Shown here piece by piece: positions 25,296 to 39,300 of a stretch of 64,000 nt of DNA. The stretch comes from Glandiceps talaboti. Its lineage: Eukaryota > Hemichordata > Enteropneusta > Spengelidae. The stretch covers positions 2,197,501 to 2,261,500 of the forward strand of contig NC_135564.1 in NCBI RefSeq assembly GCF_964340395.1, in the 5' to 3' direction. The first letter of the stretch is position 1; each line of letters begins with the position of its first letter. Made by a program: the position numbers and the translations under genes. The notes beneath the pieces are model-generated. The model was not told the DNA's origin. It saw only the letters and a list, made by a program, of their open reading frames with translations, and did no database searches.

Positions 25296-26295
25296 ACCAC
25301 AATGGAAAGTTTCCTTATTACTTGAATTATTCGTCTTAATTTGCTGAAAAAGAGCTGTGTTTGAAATAGTACATAAATCTATGCAAAGTCTCATACCCAG
25401 TATGATGTGTGATAGTACAATAATGTGTAGTGGACAGGACATACAACAAGCAGTGTAACAGGCACATAGCCAGGGTAGCTAAACGTCCCATGGTATTACT
25501 CGTAACCATACTGCATCCGTTAGACATCAACACTTAGATGAAATTGGCTACGATGGATGTATATATCAAAAAAGTGACAGTAAAATAGCTTTGTTCCTTG
25601 GAGGAATGCTCCTTCGAGACCCGCAGCTGAATACCCAAGTGGCCGATAATTTCATATTTTGATGTGCGTATAGTGAATGCAGTCCATCAAACAGTCATTG
25701 TGGAATAGTTGGCTGACTTGTGGAGTCCTAATGAGTCTGTGATAGACTCAATAATGAGCAGCAGAACTGCGGGAATAATTTAGAAATAAATAGGACACAA
25801 AGTGGACACTAATATGATGAATTATGTTTGCTGTCTATTGGGGTCCAACTTAATTTGTTTTGTGTCCCATGATACTGATTCACTGCATACAGTACTTAAT
25901 AGAAACAGCCATTGGGAAAATGTAATTATTCGCGGCAATCCATTTTCCAAGAAATTACCCCCTGATACAATTAAGACTTTGATTAGATTAGCCACAGTTC
26001 TTCTGTTGATATATAGTGAGAATATTGGCACTTAATAAGCTCACTTGTTGTCTGGGTGGGGACAGGCATAACATCATTGAAAGCTCACTTCTCCACGTGT
26101 GTAGTCATAATATGAGCAATGCGTGTAAACTGTTAACAGTCACATGTCGAGAAATTGCCAATGAAGGGGTGTTTATGGTAGAATTATACAATGTTTTAAC
26201 AACTACATATGTATATATGCTAGTTCAGCTTTTTGAACAATCTAGACAGGTCGGATTGAATGTCACTGAATAACCATGACAACTGTTACAGAAAC

Positions 26296-26440
26296 ACATC
26301 AAATATTGGAAGTGGTTAGAATCATGAATAAGCTCTCCAATAAACATACAAAACACTGGAAGTTGCTAGAATTATGGACAAAACTAACAAACACATATAA
26401 AGCACTGTAGATTGATAGAATTGTGGAGAACTCTAATAAA
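26296..26440. repeat. degenerate repeat, about 60 bp, 3 copies
   Basis: The pattern ACACATCAAATATTGGAAGTGG.TAGAAT is seen three times in altered form: AAATATTGGAAGTGGTTAGAAT, AAACACTGGAAGTTGCTAGAAT and AAGCACTGTAGATTGATAGAAT, each followed by a GTGGA/ATGGA block. Confidence 0.55.
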
Positions 26441-29400
26441 ATAATTACAAACTTATTACTGCTAAAATCTGAAAACTAACTTTCCAATTACCGGTACTAT
26501 CAATCAAGACATCAAGAAGAAATCATAGGCACACTTAATGTGTTGTTTTCTGTTTAAAGTTCAGTTGACTAAGCAGTAGTTATTACAGTTAATTCATATT
26601 CTTAGAAAGTGATAACATTACTTGTTATTCCCCAGGTGTAACACCTTGTAACAAAATGAGACTTAATTCCGAAAACAACTTTTTTTCACAAACAATATTA
26701 TCTTTACATAATGACTTTTTTGCTCATAGAATCTATTAATTGCAATCTTTCATTGTTAAAATATCCAACTGTTTTTCTCTTCACGAAAATGATACATAAG
26801 TTTCTCATAAATAGCACATCTTTGGCAAAAGTGGAAAAAAATGATACAAGACTTTTTTTGTAAGTAACCATCTTGTGGATGATTATCATCTTTGTATCAT
26901 GTCTTCTTTGCTCATAGTGATCAAACTAATTATTAACAAAATATCCAACTGCCTTTCTGTGCATAACATGATATTGGATGGGTTGGTAGTATTTATCTTT
27001 TGTTGAACATAGCAACTCTGACAGAAAACTTGATAGAAATCCCAGCATATTCCTGTCTTCATTTTTGCATCAAGAAATGTCATGTTTGAATGAAAAATGT
27101 CAAAATTTGTCTTAATTGCCTCTGTGTATAAGATACTAAACAGTTACATTCAAGTTAAACAAGCTTACTCAAAAATAAAAGATGTAAATATGCATGAATA
27201 AACTATCATCAAAATTTAGTGACTGGGTTTTTAGATAATTTGCTGTTCTGCTCAGAATTCTTTGCCCTACATTGAATATTCATACTATGCACTCATCCTT
27301 AAAAATCCTACTTGGCAAACATTTCAAAAACACTGTTCAATCTGATAGAGGAGTCCCTCAAGAAAGTTTATCTTGTGACCTTTGATCTATTTTTATTAGT
27401 CATATTCTTCACATTTTTCTCATCCTTGCGTTACAAGATACCCCAAGTGTGCATTTTGTGAACCTCCATGGAATAACTGTGTTGGAATTACAGAAACCAA
27501 ATAATACTTCAATGACACAAATGTGGATCTCAATACCAGTTTTATCACGCTTTACTCCAAACAGGATCACGACTGAAATAGTCTCCAGGGCGCTATCAAT
27601 TTATTTTCTTGACTTGGAAAATCCACACACTGGGAAAGATATTTTTATGAACAGAAATGCTGGTGTAAACAGAATACAAATGATCATTTTATTTCATTTT
27701 AAGTAAAACCAATAGCAATGACTATAATATTCAATACTCCTTTGATTAACATACAGGAATATGACGCAGGAATGAACAAGTTTCGCACAAAATAAACAAC
27801 ATCCCTCAATTTGTTCAAATTAAAAAAATGTTGGCAATGCACAAAATTACGTAAGGAAATCCTAAGGGCTAGATCACATGATGTCATACAGGCTCAAAAA
27901 ACAAGCTTTGTTCCCTAGGAGGTGGAGGGAGTCTGGCAGCAATGCTATTGCTGAATTTCATTTTCATACTTATAACCAAATTTAGGAAACTTCCACACCT
28001 TCAACAATAACAGTTTATGTATTTCCTACTGAGATGTTGATAAGTTGATTAACATTTACTGCTAATGTGATATACAGTGCTGGGTTTCTGCTAATATTCC
28101 AATGTGTTTACTATGTTTTTACATTGCATTGCTCATAGTGATGTCAAAGCTACAATTTTCGTCTGTGTGACATCATACATAAATGTTTTAATGTCGCACT
28201 TGTGAACTCATTTTGGGGGAGGGGGTTTGGGCCTAACAGAATGAAGTTCATTTAAGGAGCTTGTGTGACATTGTGCGATTGTCCCTAAATTGTTGAAGGA
28301 TATGATGCATAGCAATGGATTATTCATATTTCGTTGTGCGTTAAAAGATTATATCAAATCGGAGTACAAGTTTTGCAAAAGTCAGTCACATTGCGATATA
28401 CCATTCTATGTAAGCCATATCCATCATTCAACCTCAGCCAGGGCGCTAAAGATAAGAATTACAATATTTCTGTATGCTTTCTTTTAAACACCTACAAACA
28501 TTAGTAATGAGATGAAGCTGATCCGCAACTCACAAGTATGTTATTGCTACTGAAGACACGGTTTAAAAATTTGTTTTTTTCTTCCAAAATGGGCTAAACA
28601 AGTGATGGCACTTCCACAACTTTTTTTCAAAAAGTAGGATATTTAAATAATCATGTTCTGGAACGCTGTCATTCTAGTAAATCGCATGACAAGCAGTCAC
28701 ATGTTGAATCATCGGAGTATGGTTGAATCAATATTTCAAACAGTATGATGACATGTGCAATGGTGAAGATGAAATAAAAATTTGGGAAGAATATACCGTT
28801 TTCATCTATATTGCATACTGCCATGATCCATGTACAGTAAACGGTTAAGTATGGAACAAAAAATGGCAAGAAAACATCATTTTCATTTCAAAATTTCAAT
28901 GACAGGACAAGATAAATGGTTAATCCCATTTTTAGGATGTGTCATTTTTTTGTGTACACACAAATGTTCCCCTGGTAGAAAGCAGATTAAGATGGAATAA
29001 AAATAAGGAAGGAAAACACAGTTTTCATCTCATGACACTACTGCACCTACAAGTCTAGCAACAACATGTACTACACTGTTGCCCTTGGTATGCTGCGACA
29101 CGTAAAACTTGGCATAATTTTAACTGGCATTTAGTTTTCATTTTAAGAGGTTATCAATGCTAAATACATGTATTTGAAAACCACAGTTTTTGAGCACAAA
29201 TAGTACATTATATAATGAACAGGAAATTACTTCCTATAAAGAAAAATTTGTCCAATATTTTAAGGAATACAGTTATGTGTCGTGAACATTATAGAAATGA
29301 TGGGAGACATGATGCATCCTGACAACAGGAAAATTTATGACTTCAACTGTCAAAATTTTGTAAAATATCACAATTTCTGTGGTTCAACTTTAGCGGAAAG

Positions 29401-31511
29401 TTCTGATACATGGTAAGCATTCACTTTCATTACGACTAATGGTTTTTATATTCTATAAATCTTGGCAATAAATCAAATGCTTTTACTACAAGAGGCCCAT
29501 AAATTTTTTGTAATATAAAACCCCTGCACATAAACGCATCCCCATAAAAATTTTCAGCGGAAGAATACCAAGAACAACACGTAACACTTGCATTTTTCAT
29601 TGACCACTCTAAACTGAACTCAAATAACTGTGTATTTCACCAAAACACTGGGTAAAGATTGAAACCAAGGCAAAATAATTTTGTAACTTCTTTTTAAATC
29701 TGAACTAACAGAAATAGAAGAAACTTTGAAAAGATGACAAAAATGAGGATATAAAAATCAAAGTCAATACACTGTGATCCTGCCCAGAAGGTGAGGAGTT
29801 AACAAGATACAAATTTCCAAAATGAGTCACGACGAGTGAATGTGTCAAAAAGTTTTCCCACACACTTTTAGCACAAGAGTTACTCCACCTATATATAGCA
29901 AACATCTTTACTCACTAACTCAAGGAGTACAGATTCTTCATCGGTAACTTACTGTAACATCGTGATCACTGCAGACATAAAGTACATTATCAACTCACCT
30001 TGCCTTCCTCCTCCACAGACAACCAGAAATTAAGCTTTCAAAGATGAGACCTCTTCGAAACTAGTTGTTATGGTGACAATTAGTTGTACTTTTTTTTTAT
30101 CAACGACTCTCACCAAATTCAAATCATTGATGGACTCAGCACATCATCAAAACACAATTGTCTAACGTAACAACTCTTGCTAAGAATTGACATTTTCAAT
30201 TAGACAGTCTTGTGCCCATAATAACCTTATAAGTCAATGCGTCCGTGGGGAATATTGTTCAATGGCATTCTTATTTGGCCAATTTCCTACTGCTGCTTAA
30301 AAACACTGCAATTTTCTCTAAACCTCTTGACAGAAAGATACAGGTTAAATGACAATGTTGGATGACTGCAATTGTTGCTAATTTGCTGATTCCACACGCC
30401 GATATTATAGCTGTCTTATCTTTAACAACTGATTTGACTACATGCTTATTATCCACTGTCACTCCAATTGCTTGATTTTTCTTAATTGAAAAGCGTACCC
30501 AAACAAATTGAGGGCAGGTACTTGGACGACCTGCTAAGCTTCTTTGCTGCCCCTGAAAACTAAATTACGATTTCAGTTCTAGGTTTGTGCAGTAATTGGG
30601 CAAATTTACGTTCCCAGTTCTCTCTTGAGGATAGGATTGAAAAGTAGGCATTGATCTTATCCCTTATTTTGTCAATTTTAATAGCTAAAACTATTCTTAG
30701 ACTGTTGACACCTATTAACCTGATGGCACACCTGTAAATGGGTTAACTGACAACTTCACCTGGAATGTTAACTTCCTCAAATGATGCTGACAGGAACAAG
30801 GAGATCAAACTCAGCGCTAAAAGAACATTATTTTAAATCGCTGTCTGTCCTTGGTCAGAGCTAGCAGTAATCTACTAGCAGAGCAGTAAATTGTCATTTT
30901 CGATTTGACAGCTAACGTACTCAAAAGATCACAGTATCCATACTATTAAATGTAAGCTTCATGAACTGATTGCCAAAGAACAACTCTTGACATCAACATC
31001 GAGAGATTAAACGTTCACCAAATTAACACCATTATTGAATAACTACTTTATCCGACCAACAATTAGAATTGTTGTTAGCAAATCTAAACCACTTCTATTG
31101 GTGGCTAATCTCATTTATTACTATTAATCATATTATCAAATTTATTAAACATGTACAACAAATACCACCTCACTAAAACCGTGCACACAATTGACCAGTT
31201 GTTATGAAATACATACAACATCATACTTTTCACACACAACAAATGTCACACTTACATTTTTCCATTCCCAGTTCACACAACTCGCATCTAGTCATCATTT
31301 CACAGTTATTATACACACACACATATACCACTTTATAATGTGACAATATAGACAGTCACTCCATAGCAATCATATAGCCACACAAAGGGACTTGCTTCAT
31401 CACAGTTTTCATCCCAAAACAGACAAACGCAAAACACTGTCAACAATTTCACTCTGACTCAAGATGATCTTGCCATCGCATCTTAGCATCATCTTCTGGT
31501 CTTCTGGATCC

Positions 31512-31640
31512 AAAGCTTTCCTCTAATCAAAGTCTCAGTGTTGTGATAACACCATAGACACCGCAAACACCATAGACACCGCAATGAAAAGTTTTCCTCT
31601 AATCAAAATCTCGGTGCTGCGATAACACTGCTGACATCGC
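31512..31640. repeat. local duplication next to exon D
   Basis: TTTCCTCTAATCAAAGTCTC (about 31517) recurs as TTTCCTCTAATCAAAATCTC (about 31593), each followed by a GTG(T/C)TG(T/C)GATAACAC block. Between them ACACCATAGACACCGCA is itself repeated twice. The end of the array is about 27 nt from the exon D donor, so it lies in the proximal intron. Confidence 0.75.
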
Positions 31641-31666
31641 TATAAAAATATCAAAATAAGACTTAC

Positions 31667-31781
31667 CCATAAATGATGACATACTACTGTTATTTGAGTT
31701 CATGTCGTACGGGTTGGACATATTATTGTTAAGCATCCCTCTGTCATTCATGTGATCATTATATGATGACCCTTCGTAACC
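31667..31781 (-). CDS. E-protein exon D (115 bp, phase 0 in, phase 1 out)
   Basis: Acceptor ttgcattacag and donor gtaagtc on the minus strand are both strong. The exon gives 38 codons plus one base and is open throughout: GYEGSSYNDHMNDRGMLNNN, then a stretch rich in Asn, Ser and Met ending SSMSSFMG(K). Joined to exon C it reads SFDSR|GYEGSSYNDHMND, which aligns with [20 protein letters not shown] of human TCF12. The end MNSN...MGK matches MNSNLMGK of TCF12, where the G codon is split with exon E. This region of E proteins is disordered and contributes to transactivation. The Asn/Ser-rich insertion is longer than in vertebrates. This and exon C make the family assignment. Confidence 0.9.
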
Positions 31782-32426
31782 CTGTAATGCAATAAACAGA
31801 AACAGAAGACAATTAGAAGATGCCATACCACATATCGTACGGAACAACAACATTCAACAGTGAAGACACATCCACAATACTGATCAACAGATTTCCTGTG
31901 TTCATCTAACGATGGCCAAAAATATCTCTTTTGTATTTTAAGAATTATGTGTGCATTGATACAAAGATTGTTTTTATTTCAAGGTAGCCAATTATACTGT
32001 TTATATTTTATGATGCAATCTGGTGGTACAAATTCTGCCTTTGAGTTTGACTCAAGATGGCAAATAGCCATGTACTGTTTTATAAGATGTATGAACAAAA
32101 TAAGTACACAGTAATGTTGTGATGTAAGTCTTCTCACCAGTTTGTATGGCTAAATTTTAATGCACAGCTCTTAATTCTTTTCTGTTAAATGTCCAAAAAT
32201 GCCAAAGCAGGTACACAATTTTGTTCCTTTCCTTTTTTTTAACAGTATATGAATAAAATCATGGTTATCAAGTTAGTTCATCATGATCCCAAACAATCAT
32301 ACCTCTAAACTTCAAAACCGTCAATGTCATGGCAATAACATCTATAAAATCATAATACACAATTCTCAATATGGTGATATACTAGAACAAATGTCCTCAA
32401 CATGCCTATTACACACTTTCATCCAA

Positions 32427-32674
32427 TAGGGAACTTGCAAACCCGCCATGTTGAATGTTGCATCATGGGAAATGTGATAATAAATACTAATGAATTGGTA
32501 TAGTAAACAATAAGTTACACTGTTTGAAACCACGAATGATCAATTCATAGTTACCCAGAGAATTGTTGGAGGTTTTTTTTCATTGGTAGCGCCAGATTAG
32601 GTATTACGATAAGCACATATAATCCCATAGTCCTTTGCATCTGAGCATGCTCAGTCTGGATTACAAGTTCCCTA
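32427..32674. mobile_element. MITE-like element with inverted ends and TA flanks
   Basis: TAGGGAACTTG at 32427-32437 is matched by its exact reverse complement CAAGTTCCCTA at 32664-32674. The similarity continues imperfectly inward to about 17 bp (GGGAACTTGCAAACCCG against GGGAACTTGTAATCCAG). TA at both outer edges fits the TA target duplication of Tc1/mariner-type elements. At about 246 bp there is no transposase; it would be non-autonomous. Subterminal motifs (TTGCATCATGGGAAAT and, inverted, ATGCAAAGGACTATGGGA) also pair loosely. A 14-bp palindrome, CTGAGCATGCTCAG, is at 32641-32654. Confidence 0.6.
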
Positions 32675-35600
32675 CTCTTACCACCAATATTTCTGATCAT
32701 AGCGAGTAATATACACAGGCACCTCAAATTACTAGCATAATCATAGATTTACATAAAACATGTACGATACAGATCGTTGTTGTTGTTTCATCTTTTGACA
32801 GTTTCTAAATAACCTTTTTACCACAAAACCAGCTATATTTTCATACAACACAAAAATACAGTCTTATTTTCATCAAAGCAGGCGCAGTGTCTATCATTTC
32901 TTTGTGATTGAAAACCTTTCGTACAAAAAGCCCTGAAACGAATACAAACATCCATGATTTATCTTCCATTTTGTCTAGTTAGAACCTTTTCGGTACTTAA
33001 CTTTTACGTATATTTTCACAACATATTACAAAGTTTGACATTTTTGTCTTTTTACATCAGTTTACCGACGATAAAGTTCAAATTTTATCACATGACTAAC
33101 TAAACGTATGTAACAATCTCATAAAAACCATACTTCAATTGAAGACACTTTCACTGTATTTTTTTTAACTGCTTTATGTATGTATTCAACTTGCCCTGCT
33201 AGCTCTCTCGTTGTTCAATGTACAAATTTTTACAACTGGACATTTCAGTGATGTTTCAGCTGACTGGCCACTTTGACAAATTTACATGGTCACATTGATT
33301 GACTACAGGTCCTTAAACTAGCATGTGACTAGAATGACTTGTTTTGACACTGGGGACTTCTTAAGTCAGTATTGATTTCATTTAAACCTCTTCAAACAAT
33401 TAGTGACTTTAATCAAGCTCTAGTGTTGTCACAAATAAAGAAACTTTCAGTGAGTCAACTGAAATATTACAACATTTAGTGTGTGAGGAGGAGGGGGGGA
33501 ACAGACACAATGCATCATACCAATTGGCATTTATATTTCCTTTGTTCTTTCGTCTTCTTGTTTTCAGTTTAACTAAAAAATTTAAAGTGAAAGTACTACT
33601 ACATCACCTCATGTGATAAAATACCAAAATAACCCAACATAAAAGGTAAAACAAAATATACAGTTACACCCTACAGAGACCAAAATGCATGTATAAAAAC
33701 ATGTCCTCCGATCTCCAAGGCAGGGTCATTATTTGACCTTTGAACCCTGAACTATTCCATGTCAAATCTGTTCAATTTGAAAGCTCTTAAAAGGGGTTTA
33801 GACCTGAAGAATATTCCGTACAAAAGAGAACGAATTCAAACCACTGGATTTACAGCGTATTCTGATAACCTGACCACACAGTTTGATGCTTGAGGAAACA
33901 CAAGAGTACACGCTTTTGTCTGTACACTGCACTCTGCCCATCCTTTTCTTTTTTTAGACAGATACAAGTAATAAAACATAATATGCATCATTGGTTACAT
34001 AGTAACCTGTGTATGAGGGAAGGCATGACTGTCAAACTCATACTTTTAGATTGTGTACAAGGAGGCTAATTCATCCATGCCCTCACATACTGACAATGGG
34101 ACTTCAGCTAATGGACAACCTGACAGGAATAGTTGCCATCCATGTATTTCATTCCCACACAATGGAATAAGTTATAATATAATACATCCACTGGGAGACA
34201 GTCTATACAGAAACAGCTTGAATTTGTCATTGTACAGGAATCTCTTCTCCTCAATAATCTTTCAATGAAATTATTTTGGTCGTCTAGCGTATCTTCATCC
34301 ATGAGTATTGGAGCATTATCACTCAAATGCAAGATGTCGGTTTTATACTGTCAAAGTCGATCAAATATATCAAAGTCTTTTTTTTTTCATTTTTAATCTT
34401 AGTTACCTTGCAAACTTCACATGTCTCATCTATTCCTGTCCACATGTACATTGACTATTTCGTTCAGTTTCAACTTTACAACTGCACATTCCTTCCCCAT
34501 CTCGTGTTTAAGTTTTGGAACATCCTAATGTGTAACAGGAGGCCATGATGGGAACAGGGGGTGTCATCCCTAAAGTAAACATTACTATTTATTGAGAAGA
34601 CAGTCGAACAATCAAATTTGACTGAAAAGGGAACTATTCTCATAGCAGATATGTTTGTAAATCACAATAAATTTCAACAGTTGGTCAATATTACCATTTA
34701 AAGTTTTGGGGTGAATACCAGTGATCAGAAGTCTTGGAGAACATCACCACCCTTTTCTAGATACTAAGAAATTACTATCTCACAAAAACCACCACGTTCA
34801 ATCAAATTGATCAAAATGTGACAGACATGTGACTTTAGAAACCATCTTAATTCAAATTGATCAAAATGACATCACAAACATTTGGTTGATCATGTGACTT
34901 TATATGAAATTCTAAATATTGGCCAAGAATAGCTTTCAACTTTATAAGTATTTGCTCAATACATACAAATACATTTTTTCCCTTCAACTTCAGTCTCCCA
35001 AATATCATCCAATGTCTGTTGATTTAAACCCAATGTACAGACATCCGACTGATGTCTTTGGACATCCTGTGGTTTCCCCACTTGTTTCTAGATATAGATA
35101 TATTGGCTTCCAAGTGAAAAATGTACACAATGTAATATGAACAGTACCCAAGTAATCAAACTGTGGCTAGTAAAACTAAATATCATGGTGCCAGTTTCCA
35201 AAAGAGTTGCACAAATATACATATATTATCAATTATTTACAAATTATGGAATTTGTCAATCTGATGAGGTTCGTCAACTAAGACAGATCGAAAGCTAAAA
35301 CTAAAGCTAAAGCTAAAACTTTGAACTGATTGTGCTTTAGAATCAAATGTAAATCATTTGGTCTACACAGCTGATGAACGTTCTTAGTTATTATAATTTA
35401 GCAGTCGCGATACATACTATAGATATATTATGAAAGTACGAATGTATCCACAACTTAACAGTAGTAATAAATAAGATTTGTGGGTGAACTCCCAGCAACT
35501 TCAGGTTTTTATACCATGACTAGGACTCTGTTCCCCCAAAAAGTTGTAAAATATCAACAACTTAGCAACCACGATAAAATCTGATTCGTTTATAGGTGAC

Positions 35601-36351
35601 CCTCCAGCAGCCAGTCTGAGTGTTATCTAAAGACTCTGGGTGTAAATCATTACTTTCAGACACATAGTTTATCACTGCCTTCATTAGCACATGACTCATA
35701 AAGTACATCCTGTCTCTCTGAGGTTTCCCTTCACTGAATTTCCATCAAAAAACCAACAACAAAAAATTATGTTGAGTTAGGTTGTTTTAAATATGGTACC
35801 TATCACTCCCTATTTGCAAGACTGTATTTATGAGTTTAAACTTCAATATCTTTCAAGTTTTGACATATCCTAAATTTGCCTCTTAATGTTGTAAGTTGAG
35901 ATGTACAAAATGTAGTTTAGGGTATTTATCTAACAGGAATATTATAACTCTTTCTATGATAAGTCTCAGCCGATGTAACAGCTTTGAAATACCGGTATGT
36001 CTTTGTATTCTTGTGCCCTGCCTTGATATGCAAGGAGAAATAAATAGCATCAAACAAATTGTACATTATTTGTGGCATCAAAAATACATATTTAATATAT
36101 ATCATATATGTGAACATCAATAGAGTTTACATTTTGCAATTCCTAAAGTATTAATTCCATCAAGAATGGCATTGTTAAAGCTATTTAATTTTCTATCCTT
36201 CCAAATTGGCAAATGAAAGTATCATTATCATGAGATCGTTTCTCAATATCTATATTGTAGCAATTATGGATATCTACAGTGCATGGTCTCTTAATGTCCT
36301 TTCACATATATGCAAATTTATGAACCATTTCTCCTTTACCATCCCCTAGTC

Positions 36352-36388
36352 CCTATCACCCATCCCCCTCCCCCACCCCCACCCCCAG
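36352..36388 (-). repeat. C-rich tract, G-quadruplex-forming on the sense strand
   Basis: On the minus strand it reads as four runs of five or more G separated by single T or A (GGGGGTGGGGGTGGGGGA...). This meets the usual quadruplex pattern with one-base loops, which are the most stable type. Because the host gene is on the minus strand, the quadruplex could form in the nascent RNA as well as in the non-template strand. Confidence 0.75.
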
Positions 36389-39300
36389 CAGTACTTCTAT
36401 AAATCTCCCTAACGTCCAAGTAACCTATACAAATCTGAGTACTACATGTTATAGTACTAAGCTACAAGAAAGTAAAAATTCAAACGACAACAAAGGACAA
36501 ACTGACTCTGTTTCTGTAGTTTACTCCTGACTGGAGGGCAGCACAGGAATTGCCTATGGTGTAGAGATCGACAACTACTAGTACTTCTAGCCACACCCAT
36601 TCTCAGTTTCTTAGTTCACAAGATGAAAGAAAACACTCTCTCTATCTCCCACACAAAATATACAATAATCACATAATGAATATGGCTGAAGCTAAACTCA
36701 GTATTAATGCTTCACTTGTATACGATTGTGAAGGCAGTTGTGGTAATATAACAAGAAATGCCTGCTTTTTTTGAAGTACAACGAAACATGTGTTCATATG
36801 CATATCAATCTTCACATGTACATGTATTTATGCGACTGTTTTTCTCTTTGCTGAATGAGTACATCGAAACTTGGCTTCGGATAAGTTTACATGCATTTCG
36901 GTATCAAGACAGCTAATAGCTATCGGGTTGTTTCAATAACCCCTGTATAAGCCTATAGTTTCATGACAAAATTTGCTACTGTCCCAGAAATTATTTCGAC
37001 TATGTGATGTACTGAAGTTATAAACACACACTCCTGACACTAACACCCTGTCTAGAAGGGGTATCCAGTTACATGGAGTACAGCGGGTCAGAGCTGCAAC
37101 AAAAAATACTGAAGATGAAAGTTCAATCTCCATGCAGTAAAATATTCATTAAGCAGAACTAAAACTTTATGGGGTGCAGGGAAAATGGGGTCTAAGCTAG
37201 CTTTGATAGATGACAGACAGGGTTTATTAATGGGATAAAACCGGATCTTTTGATATGGAATGTCATTTTCTCCACAAGAACACAATCGGTGATTTTTCTG
37301 TGATTTATTTTCAGGAAACAGGGGCAGATACTGAAAGGCCATTACTAAAGAAATTATGTGGAGTAGGTATCACATATTCCTTAGGTTCTGCGAGTTTTCA
37401 ACAAAACAACTTTCAAATGTTGTAGCGGACTGTACTCAAATCAGAATTTGCAGTAAACTAGGTGGTCCATGTCCATAGCAGGCTGATAGAGTTCAGTGTA
37501 AGTCATACAGTACTACTAGGTACTCATATCTCCATGTAGATGCTCTGCTAACAAAGTTTCTTCAACTACAATTTCAGTCCATGCACATGTACATTCCCTA
37601 AACTTTTCACATGTTCCAAAGTTTTTCTCAGAGAAAAAATACTCCACATTTTCAATTTGCAAAACGTCTAAAGTGCTTGCAACAACTAAGTATTCAAGTC
37701 AGTAGTCCTGCTTATGAATGGTATACAGGACAAGATTCTGACAATGTCTGTCAACAAGAAAAGAAAAGGGACACATTCAGAATTGAGTTCTGACTTGCTC
37801 TGTCTGCAAGCAGAACTATCAACTCAGAAGTAAGTGCCTGCAAAAACAACTGTCTTTTTCTCTCTTGATTTAAACATTACACTGGCCATACTGAGGTATC
37901 ATCTTAATGCTATTGATGGCATGACCTGTTCATTTATCTTGCATTCTTATATACAACACTCAATATAAATACCACTAAAATTTTGGCACAACTTACGTAA
38001 TATCCATGCCTGCAAAACATCCTTCATTCATGTCTTATCCCCTTCCTTTCAATTTCAGCGTTAAGTCATTAAATTGCAACATTTCTTCAAAAATTCATAA
38101 CAAAAGGAATATTTGAGAATTGCTGAATACTGGTCTGTGGGGCAGACTTGTTAATCTAGATGAGGCCTTCTTCATTAAGACTTGCCCCTTTGACGAATCG
38201 TTTAAGGATGAAAATTTCATCAAGCTGTATGTATAAGACGATATTTTACGTCATCAATGTCATAGAAGACAGCGATTGCCAGACTTTTCCACAGAACAAC
38301 TTCAAAAGCTTCTCTGATCTGCTTATAAGGTTAAATATTTTGGGTGAACAACGGCAGATTTGTCATTTATAACAGGCTAACCCAGTAAACACCTCATTTG
38401 CCAGCATTTTTGGAATCTCTGATAATAACTGCAAGTTGTCCCAAATGACCTACGTATTTCAAACTCTTTTCATAATAACCAAATACTGTATTTCTGCTTG
38501 GGGAAAGAGAAGAGAGCTTATCATAGCTAAGCTTGTGGAAAATATGCAGAAAAAGGCATAATTCGAGTCTGCTCGGGGATTTGAAAGGGCAATGCAGATT
38601 AAGAGGTCACAACAATTTAGACGTAATGACGGTCTCGTCAGCATAAGAATTGCTGGTCTACACTTTTGTTGACACTTTTGTAAATTGGAACGAACTTCTC
38701 CAAGCCTTTTATTTCTCCCTCTCTCTTTCTTCCCACTCTGCTTCGACTCCCTTTCAAATATTTGTGTGTAATTCATTCATTATACGTTTTCAATTTTCAC
38801 AGAAAAACAGCTTGTGTGTCCATGCAATGAATGAAAAGAGACAGAAATCAAAGCAAGTTGAATTAAAGGCAGTAGATATTACAGGTTTGTGGCCTGAAGG
38901 CAGACAAGGCATTACATTTGTAGTAATATCAATAGTAATGGCTATTTCTAGATTGGTGTTCTCACAAGAGATAGTATTGTCTCTTTCATAAAATCTACAG
39001 CATCAATGCTAGTGCTCTAGTATTGATAACAAGTGTCTCGTTTTGCAATTATTGAATTATTTTGATTTGTTGGGCATATCTTCAAAATCAAACTTTTCGA
39101 CATTCATAGAGAGTGAATTAACCCATCTTTGTAGTATACTTTAACTTTAAACAGTCTTGGACACATTCTTTCAGAAAACTGTGAAACTTATTTTTCATTG
39201 ATTGAATGTTCTAAGCTATCACTTCATAGTAAGTAAGAATGATGCCACTTTTACTGTTCAAGAAATGTTACTATTTTCTGAGAACTGACAGCAACTTTCA

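Larger units (their letters stand above)
10283..31666 (-). other. intron between exons D and E (21.4 kb)
   Basis: No coding exon that I can support. Content from low to high coordinates: (CA)/(CATA) repeat, CTCF-like site at 10832, complex stretch with POU-like palindrome at 13660-14030, E-box cluster at 14827-15137, T-rich tract at 15375, interrupted tandem repeat at 16297-16790, 60-bp tandem array at 18587, a higher-GC stretch at 20220-20640 with an ATCAAAGG TCF/LEF-type match, (GACA)n at 25219, old degenerate repeats at 26296-27000 and 28640-29040, and a local duplication next to exon D at 31512-31640. The remainder is unremarkable AT-rich sequence. Confidence 0.65.

Noticed and set aside
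28430-28450. CCAGGGCGCTA, partial CTCF-like match (another near 27585)
   Set aside because: Both lack bases of the G-rich core and do not fit the consensus.
29999-30063. Minus-strand donor AGGCAAG|gtgagt with an open stretch before it
   Set aside because: The donor is good, but the possible acceptors are poor and the frame required after exon D (phase 1) hits a stop at once.
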